A stretch of 64,000 nucleotides of DNA from Variovorax sp. PAMC28562. GTDB lineage: Bacteria > Pseudomonadota > Gammaproteobacteria > Burkholderiales > Burkholderiaceae_C. A program made the translations under genes and the position numbers. The stretch covers positions 2,615,501-2,679,500 of the forward strand of contig NZ_CP060296.1 in the NCBI RefSeq assembly GCF_014303735.1, written 5' to 3'. Below the pieces are notes generated by a model. It saw only the letters and a program-made list of their open reading frames with translations. It was not told the origin of the DNA and ran no database searches. Below are positions 58,776 through 64,000 of this stretch, one piece after another. The first letter of the stretch is position 1. Each line of letters starts with the position of its first letter.

Positions 58776-59966
58776 ATGCATCGTCGCTTCTTTGCCAAGA
58801 CTGCCGGCCTGACCGCACTGGCCCTGGCCCTGGCCCTGGCCCTTCCGCTGGCCGCTCATGCGCAAGACAACAAGTTCAGGATCGGCCTGATCTTGCCGAT
58901 GACGGGCCAGTCGGCCTCCACCGGCCGCCAGATCGAGGCGGCCGCCAAGCTCTACATGGCGCAGAACGGCGACACCGTCGCCGGCAAGAAGATCGAACTG
59001 ATCGTCAAGGACGACACCGGCCTGCCCGATGTGACCAAACGCCTCGCGCAGGAGCTGGTCGTCAACGACAAGGTCAACGTGCTCGCAGGCTTCGGCCTGA
59101 CACCGCTGGCGCTGGCCGTCGCGCCGATCTCCACGCAGTCCAAGACGCCGCAGGTGGTCATGGCGGCTGCGACGTCGAGCATCACCGAGGCGTCGCCGTA
59201 CATCGTGCGCACCAGCTTCACGCTGCCGCAGGTGTCGTTGCCGATGGGTGACTGGGCCCCCAAGAATGGCATCAAGTCCGTTGTCACGCTGGTGGCCGAC
59301 TATGGCCCGGGCAACGACGCAGAAAAGTTCTTCACCGAGCGCTTCCAGCTCAATGGTGGAAAGGTGATCGAGAAGCTGCGGGTGCCATTGCGCAATCCCG
59401 ACTTCGCGCCATTCCTGCAGAAGGTGCGCGACGACAAGCCCGATGCGTTGTTCGTCTTCGTGCCGTCGGGCGCGGGCGCCGCGGTCATGAAGCAGTTCTT
59501 GGAACGCGGGATGGACAAGGCCGGCATCAAGTTGATCGCGACCGGCGACGTGACCGACGACGACCAGCTGAACGACATGGGCGATGGCGCGCTCGGCGTC
59601 GTCACCTCGCACCACTACTCGGCGGCGCACCCGTCGGCCGCCAACAAGAAGTTCGTCGAGGCTTTCAAGAAGGCCAACCCGAGCATGCGGCCCAACTTCA
59701 TGGCGGTCGGTGGTTACGACGGCATGCGCGTGATTTACGAGGCGCTCAAGACGACCAAGGGCCAGGGCGGCGGCGATGCCTTGCTGGCGGCGATGAAGGG
59801 CCAGGTCTTCGAGAGCCCGCGCGGCGAAGTGCTGATCGACGCGCAAACGCGCGACATCGTGCAGGACGTGTATTTGCGCAAGGTCGAGAAGAAGGACGGG
59901 CAGCTTTATAACGTCGAGTTCGATGTGATCAAGGCTGTGAAAGACCCGGGTAAAGCCAAAAAGTGA
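58776..59966 (+). CDS. Branched-chain-amino-acid-type ABC substrate-binding protein (LivJ/K-like)
   Basis: A 396-residue periplasmic protein. The signal peptide has an unusually repetitive Leu/Ala core (ALALALALALPLAAHAQ). Mature LivJ-like sequence starts at DNKFRIGLILPMTGQSASTG and has VLAGFGLTPLALAVAPIS, SVVTLVADYGPGNDAEKFF and VGGYDGMRVIYEALK. Family members bind amino acids, but also amides, urea and aromatics. The ATG at 58776 follows TGAGGACACACTC. First gene of a five-gene operon. Confidence 0.93.
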   Translation: MHRRFFAKTAGLTALALALALALPLAAHAQDNKFRIGLILPMTGQSASTGRQIEAAAKLYMAQNGDTVAGKKIELIVKDDTGLPDVTKRLAQELVVNDKVNVLAGFGLTPLALAVAPISTQSKTPQVVMAAATSSITEASPYIVRTSFTLPQVSLPMGDWAPKNGIKSVVTLVADYGPGNDAEKFFTERFQLNGGKVIEKLRVPLRNPDFAPFLQKVRDDKPDALFVFVPSGAGAAVMKQFLERGMDKAGIKLIATGDVTDDDQLNDMGDGALGVVTSHHYSAAHPSAANKKFVEAFKKANPSMRPNFMAVGGYDGMRVIYEALKTTKGQGGGDALLAAMKGQVFESPRGEVLIDAQTRDIVQDVYLRKVEKKDGQLYNVEFDVIKAVKDPGKAKK

Positions 59967-59991
59967 TGTCCAGCGGGCCGGGGGGCGAGCT

Positions 59992-60864
59992 TTGCTGACT
60001 ATTCTTTTTGACGGCGTCGCCTACGGCATGCTGCTGTTCGTGCTCGCTGTCGGGCTCGCCGTCACGCTGGGGTTGATGAACTTCATCAACCTGGCGCACG
60101 GTGCTTTCGCGATGGCGGGCGGCTACCTCACCGTGTTCGCGATGCAGAAGCTCGGCATGCCGTTCTTGTGGTGCCTGCCGCTGGCCTTCGTCGTCGTCGG
60201 TGCCGCAGGTGCATTGCTGGAACGCACGCTGTATCGGCCTATGTACGGCAAGTCGCATCTGGACCAGGTGCTGTTTTCGATAGGCCTGGCTTTCATGGCG
60301 GTGGCCGCGGTCGACTACTTCGTCGGATCGTCCCAGCAAAACATCCAGTTGCCCGAGTGGCTGCGCGGTCGCACCGAGATCGGCGATGGCGCACTGATGC
60401 TCGGCATGGGCCACTACCGACTCTTCATCATTGGCGTGTGCGCAGTGCTCACGGTCGTGCTGCAGCTCATCCTTTCGAAGACGCGCTTCGGCAGTCGGTT
60501 GCGTGCCGCGGTGGACGATCCGCGCGTGGCGGCGGGCCTCGGCATCAACGTCAACATCGTCTTCCTGCTGACCTTCGCGGTCGGCTCGGGGCTGGCCGGC
60601 CTGGGCGGTGCGCTGGGCGCGGAAATCCTCGGGCTCGATCCGACGTTTCCGCTCAAGTACATGATTTACTTTCTGATCGTGGTGTCCGTCGGCGGCACCT
60701 CGTCGATCACCGGGCCGCTGGCGGCGGCACTGCTGCTCGGCATCGCCGATGTGGCGGGCAAATACTTCATTCCCAAGATGGGCGCATTCACCGTCTACCT
60801 GCTGATGATCCTGATTCTGATGTGGCGACCGCAAGGCCTGTTCACGCGCAAGGGAGGCCGTTGA
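59992..60864 (+). CDS. livH: Branched-chain-amino-acid-type ABC transporter permease (LivH)
   Basis: A 290-residue membrane protein with about eight segments. LGLMNFINLAHGAFAMAGGY and LDQVLFSIGLAFM are LivH hallmarks, and the loop RAAVDDPRVAAGLGINVN is the ATPase contact region. The start appears to be TTG at 59992 with a GGGGGGCGAGC-rich upstream region. It overlaps livM by one base (TGATG). Confidence 0.93.
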   Translation: MLTILFDGVAYGMLLFVLAVGLAVTLGLMNFINLAHGAFAMAGGYLTVFAMQKLGMPFLWCLPLAFVVVGAAGALLERTLYRPMYGKSHLDQVLFSIGLAFMAVAAVDYFVGSSQQNIQLPEWLRGRTEIGDGALMLGMGHYRLFIIGVCAVLTVVLQLILSKTRFGSRLRAAVDDPRVAAGLGINVNIVFLLTFAVGSGLAGLGGALGAEILGLDPTFPLKYMIYFLIVVSVGGTSSITGPLAAALLLGIADVAGKYFIPKMGAFTVYLLMILILMWRPQGLFTRKGGR

Positions 60865-61850
60865 TGGCCAGCGATATCCGGAGCGATCAAGCTGACAGCG
60901 CACGCCTCGTGCTGCTGAGAAAAGCGCGCTGGCGGCCGTGGGAGTTCGCCGTGTGGATCGTCGCTTTTGCGCTGCCCTGGCTGGTGCCGTCGCATGCGTT
61001 GCTGGTCAACGAGATCGCCATCGTGGCGCTGTTCGCGATGTCGCTCGACCTGATCCTCGGCTATGCCGGCATCGTGTCGCTGGGGCATGCGGCGTTCTTC
61101 GGTTTCGGTGCTTATGCGGCGGCGTTGTTCGCCAAACTGGTGATGCCTGACCCGACCGTCGGGCTGGTTGTAGCGATCGTGCTGTCGGCGGCGCTGGGCA
61201 CGGTCGCGAGCATCACCATCCTGCGCGGCAGCGACCTCACGCGGCTGATGGTCACGCTCGGCACTGCATTGCTTTTGCTGGAGCTGGCCAACAAGCTCGA
61301 TTGGCTGACCGGCGGCGCCGATGGATTGCAGGGCGTCGTGATGGCGCCGGTGCTCGGGCTTTTCGAGTTCGACCTCTTCGGTCGCACGGCGGCCACCTAT
61401 TCGCTGGTCGTGATGCTGGTGCTTTTTCTGCTGATGCGCCGGCTCGTGCACTCGCCCTTCGGCGCGACGCTCAAGGCGATTCGTGACAACCGGCTGCGTG
61501 CCATGGCCATCGGCATTCCGGTGGCGGCGCGGCTGGTGACGATCTACACGGTCGCCGCAGGCGTGGCGGGCGCGGCGGGCGCGCTGCTCGCGCAAACCAC
61601 CGGCTTCGCCTCGCTCGACGTGCTGGCCTTCGACCGCTCGGCCGACGTGCTTCTGATGCTGGTGATCGGCGGCGTGGGCTGGCTGTACGGAGGCGTGGCT
61701 GGCGCCATCGTTTTCAAGCTGTTGCAGAACTGGCTGTCGGCGGTGACGCCGCAGTACTGGATGTTCTGGATCGGCTTGATCCTGGTCATCCTGGTGCTGG
61801 TCGGGCGCGACCGCTTGTTCAAGCCATCGACCTGGTTCAAACGCGCATGA
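60864..61850 (+). CDS. livM: Branched-chain-amino-acid-type ABC transporter permease (LivM)
   Basis: A 328-residue permease. ALFAMSLDLILGYAGIVSLG followed by HAAFFGFGAYAAALF is the LivM signature. The coupling loop is LKAIRDNRLRAMAIGIPV. Near the end QYWMFWIGLILVILVLVGR and KPSTWFKRA are the last segments. It overlaps livG by ATGA at 61847. Confidence 0.93.
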   Translation: MASDIRSDQADSARLVLLRKARWRPWEFAVWIVAFALPWLVPSHALLVNEIAIVALFAMSLDLILGYAGIVSLGHAAFFGFGAYAAALFAKLVMPDPTVGLVVAIVLSAALGTVASITILRGSDLTRLMVTLGTALLLLELANKLDWLTGGADGLQGVVMAPVLGLFEFDLFGRTAATYSLVVMLVLFLLMRRLVHSPFGATLKAIRDNRLRAMAIGIPVAARLVTIYTVAAGVAGAAGALLAQTTGFASLDVLAFDRSADVLLMLVIGGVGWLYGGVAGAIVFKLLQNWLSAVTPQYWMFWIGLILVILVLVGRDRLFKPSTWFKRA

Positions 61851-62668
61851 GTGCCGAAGTGAGCGACACCGCTGTCACCGAAACCGTTCTCGCCGCCACC
61901 GGCCTGGTGATGCGCTTTGGCGGCATTACCGCGACCAACAATGTCTCGCTCACGCTCAAGCGCGGTGCGCGTCACGCGCTCATCGGGCCCAACGGTGCCG
62001 GCAAGACGACGCTGATCAACATCCTGACGGGCGTGCTGACACCGACCGAAGGGCGCATCGAATTGCTGGGCAAGGACATCACCCGACTGCCGCCGCATCT
62101 GCGCGTCGCGCGCGGCATGGTGCGCACGTTTCAGATCAACCAACTGTTCGATTCGATGACGCCGCTGGAAACGCTGGCGCTGGTCGTGTCGCAGCAGCAA
62201 GGCGGCGCGGCGCAGTGGTGGAAACCGCTGGGCGCATCGAAGGCGGTGGTCGAACGTGCTGCGCAACTGCTCGACCAATTTCGTCTTGCAGAAGTCGCGT
62301 CGCAACAAGTGAAGCATCTGGCGTATGGCAAGCGACGTCTCCTCGAGATCGCCATTGCGCTGGCCTGCGAGCCGCGCGTGCTGTTGCTCGACGAGCCGGT
62401 CGCCGGCGTGCCGGCGGGGGAGCGTGAAGAGTTGCTGCAGACCGTCGCCGCCTTGCCGGCCGATGTGTCGGTGCTTCTGATCGAGCACGACATGGACCTG
62501 GTCTTCAGCTTCGCCGACCGCATGACAGTGCTGGTCAACGGCACGCTGTTGACCGAGGGCGACCCCGACACCATCGCCAACGACCCGAAGGTCAAAGAGG
62601 TGTACCTCGGCCATGGCGCCTTGGGGACGGGCGGCGCCGACAACATGGCAGGAGCGGCGCATGTCTGA
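61847..62668 (+). CDS. livG: Branched-chain-amino-acid-type ABC transporter ATP-binding protein (LivG)
   Basis: A 273-residue ATPase. Walker A is GPNGAGKTT, then GMVRTFQINQLFDSMTPLET as the Q-loop region. The signature is degenerate (LAYGKRRLLEIA instead of LSYGEQR-). Walker B is LLLDEPVAGVPAGE. The family often has LxYGxxR, so activity is expected. It overlaps livF by 8 bases. Confidence 0.93.
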   Translation: MSAEVSDTAVTETVLAATGLVMRFGGITATNNVSLTLKRGARHALIGPNGAGKTTLINILTGVLTPTEGRIELLGKDITRLPPHLRVARGMVRTFQINQLFDSMTPLETLALVVSQQQGGAAQWWKPLGASKAVVERAAQLLDQFRLAEVASQQVKHLAYGKRRLLEIAIALACEPRVLLLDEPVAGVPAGEREELLQTVAALPADVSVLLIEHDMDLVFSFADRMTVLVNGTLLTEGDPDTIANDPKVKEVYLGHGALGTGGADNMAGAAHV

Positions 62669-63377
62669 GCTGCTCCGCATCGAGAACCTGAGCGCTGGTT
62701 ACGGCGAGGCCGTGGTGCTTACCGGCATTTCGCTGACCCTCGGCGAAGGGCAGACGCTGGCACTGCTGGGCCGCAACGGTACGGGCAAGACCACGCTCAT
62801 CAACACGCTGGCCGGCGCGACGCGGCAGCATGGCGGCAGCATCACGCTGGGCGCCGGCGCGTCGGCGGTTGCGCTGCACAAGCTCGCGCCGCACCAGCGC
62901 GCTGCCGCGGGCATAGGCTGGGTGCCGCAGGAGCGCAACATCTTCAAGTCGCTCACGGTGCATGAGAACCTCACAGCCGTGGAGCGCACCGGCAAGTGGA
63001 ACGCGCAGCGCGTCTACGAGATGTTCCCGCGGCTGGCCGAGCGCAAGGGCAACCTGGGCACGCAGTTGTCGGGCGGCGAGCAGCAGATGCTGGCGGTCGG
63101 CCGTGCGCTGGTGGTCAACCCCAAGCTGCTGCTGCTCGACGAGCCACTGGAAGGGTTGGCGCCGATCATCGTGGAAGAGTTGTTGCGCGCTATCCGCCGC
63201 ATTACGCAAGACGAGGGGCTGTCGGCGATCATCGTCGAGCAGCATCCGCAGGCGATCCTCGCGATCTCCGACGAAGCCGTGGTGCTCGACCAAGGGACCG
63301 TGGTGCATGCCGACACTGCAGCAGCCTTGCGGGTGCAGCCCGAGGTGCTGGAGCGGTTGCTGGGTGTCGCGCGTTGA
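62661..63377 (+). CDS. livF: Branched-chain-amino-acid-type ABC transporter ATP-binding protein (LivF)
   Basis: A 238-residue ATPase. Walker A is GRNGTGKTT, the Q-loop region is IGWVPQERNIFKSLTVHENL, the signature LSGGEQQMLAVGRAL and Walker B LLLLDEPLEGLAP. QLSGGEQQMLAVGRAL is diagnostic of LivF. It is the last gene of the operon. The 229 bases to the next gene contain a weak GAAGCC/GGCTTC hairpin but no T-run terminator. Confidence 0.93.
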   Translation: MSELLRIENLSAGYGEAVVLTGISLTLGEGQTLALLGRNGTGKTTLINTLAGATRQHGGSITLGAGASAVALHKLAPHQRAAAGIGWVPQERNIFKSLTVHENLTAVERTGKWNAQRVYEMFPRLAERKGNLGTQLSGGEQQMLAVGRALVVNPKLLLLDEPLEGLAPIIVEELLRAIRRITQDEGLSAIIVEQHPQAILAISDEAVVLDQGTVVHADTAAALRVQPEVLERLLGVAR

Positions 63378-63606
63378 ACCTGGCATAGACCCTCGCATAC
63401 AACGGCTCGTTGCACCGCGCAGGTGCCCAGCGAAGCCTTTACGGGTGTCGGCTTCTTAGGGCCGAACTGGTCGCGCTCGCAGCGGCCACTCCGATAACAA
63501 CGGGAATCCGGTGATCGATCTCAAAATGCCGAAGTCGCATTGATGTGACGCCATGAGCCGGTAGAGTGGCGTCTGCCGGTTCGGTCAGCAATCAGTCAGA
63601 GACTGT

Positions 63607-64000
63607 TCAGCTGGAAAGTTGTTCCAGAGTCTTTCCGGACTCGATGGCTTCCTTCAGCCACTTGGGACGCGGGCCCATGCCACTCCACTCACGTCCAGCG
63701 TCGTCTTTGTAGCGCGGCCTGGACGTCGATTTCGCCTTTACTGCTGCGTTTTTCCGCTTGGTTGGCTTTGTTTTCTTTATTGCCTGTGGAAGCAGGGCCT
63801 TCACGGCCGTCGTTGTCGCCGTTCCGGCGAAGTCTTCGAGTGCTTTTCCAGCCGTCAGTGCTTCGCGAAGCCAACGCGGACGCGGTCCGCGACCACTCCA
63901 GACGTTGCCATTGCCATCGGCGAACTTGGGAGATTGCGATGCCGAAGACTTGGCCTTGGAAGCCACCGTCACGCTCTGCGCAGTGCTGGATTCGAAGCCA
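63607..64000 (-). CDS. H-NS-like DNA-binding protein with two C-terminal domains (5' end outside the window)
   Basis: The C-terminal part of an H-NS-family nucleoid protein. Two copies of the DNA-binding motif are present: KFADGNGNVWSGRGPRPRWL near the front and RYKDDAGREWSGMGPRPKWL near the end, each followed by a helix (REALTAGKALEDF and KEAIESGKTLEQL). A Lys-rich linker (KKTKPTKRKNAAVKAKS) connects them. A GTG at 63972 could start a 121-residue protein, but the frame stays open to the window edge (GFESSTAQS), so the oligomerisation domain probably lies beyond 64000. Confidence 0.75.
   Translation of the reverse strand, partial: GFESSTAQSVTVASKAKSSASQSPKFADGNGNVWSGRGPRPRWLREALTAGKALEDFAGTATTTAVKALLPQAIKKTKPTKRKNAAVKAKSTSRPRYKDDAGREWSGMGPRPKWLKEAIESGKTLEQLSS

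Overview
The window is GC-rich, densely packed bacterial chromosome and looks like a beta-proteobacterium of the Burkholderiales. A Comamonadaceae member such as Variovorax fits best. The signs are a Bug/TctC-type binding protein, an intracellular PHB depolymerase with a Cys nucleophile, an H-NS-like protein with WSGxGPRPxW motifs, a DUF2069 gene, the udh-TRAP-kdgD uronate gene set and a CTG-N10-CAG LexA-type box. The assignment is inference from gene content; no rRNA or tRNA gene was seen. I saw no insertion sequence, prophage or CRISPR array, and the only degraded gene noticed is a tfoX-like relic.

Layout. 1-6767 (minus strand): a LacI-type regulator, then a carbohydrate ABC importer (binding protein, two permeases, a 59-residue membrane protein, two ATPases) and the start of another gene that runs off the edge. 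6919-10009: folA-thyA, diverging from a cobalt-type nitrile hydratase operon (alpha, beta, accessory protein). 10052-22624: mostly single-gene metabolism and housekeeping, including an FAD-linked oxidase with DUF2069, YihY, a thioredoxin-like protein, O-acetylhomoserine sulfhydrylase, a CBS protein, PhaZ, a GST, a radical SAM protein behind a near-perfect SOS box, 6-phosphogluconate dehydrogenase and an exonuclease overlapping the tfoX relic. 22632-26135: the glutathione-dependent formaldehyde pair adhC and fghA, with an Asp-nucleophile hydrolase between them. 26235-28134: aroQ and two uncharacterised genes.

28158-37642 is a stress block on the minus strand: prkA-yeaH-spoVR, then grpE-dnaK-dnaJ with a sigma-32 promoter, a hairpin between dnaK and dnaJ and a terminator after dnaJ, and an FKBP isomerase. 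37783-39145 holds a winged-helix regulator and phosphatidylserine decarboxylase.

39271-50394 is a hexuronate/aldarate catabolic region. A leftward run of eight or nine genes encodes a polar-amino-acid-type ABC transporter, uronate dehydrogenase, a TRAP transporter and a predicted exported beta-propeller lactonase. It diverges from a FadR-type regulator, followed by a Bug binding protein, kdgD and an NTF2-like protein. A 13-bp inverted repeat sits in the divergent promoter and an 11/13 match lies before the Bug gene. Uronate dehydrogenase plus lactonase would make aldarate and KdgD would consume dehydrated aldarate. The aldarate dehydratase and the final semialdehyde dehydrogenase are not in the window.

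50416-64000: an osmoprotectant binding protein-permease fusion without its ATPase, a ROK-type protein whose motif order appears circularly permuted, glutamine-dependent NAD synthetase, a cardiolipin synthase-like enzyme, a GST, a MetE-like methyltransferase, a complete branched-chain-amino-acid-type ABC operon, and a 5'-truncated H-NS-like gene with two DNA-binding domains. The items I would look at first are the permuted ROK protein, the SOS-boxed radical SAM gene, the uronate region with its operator pair and exported lactonase, and the internally deleted tfoX relic.
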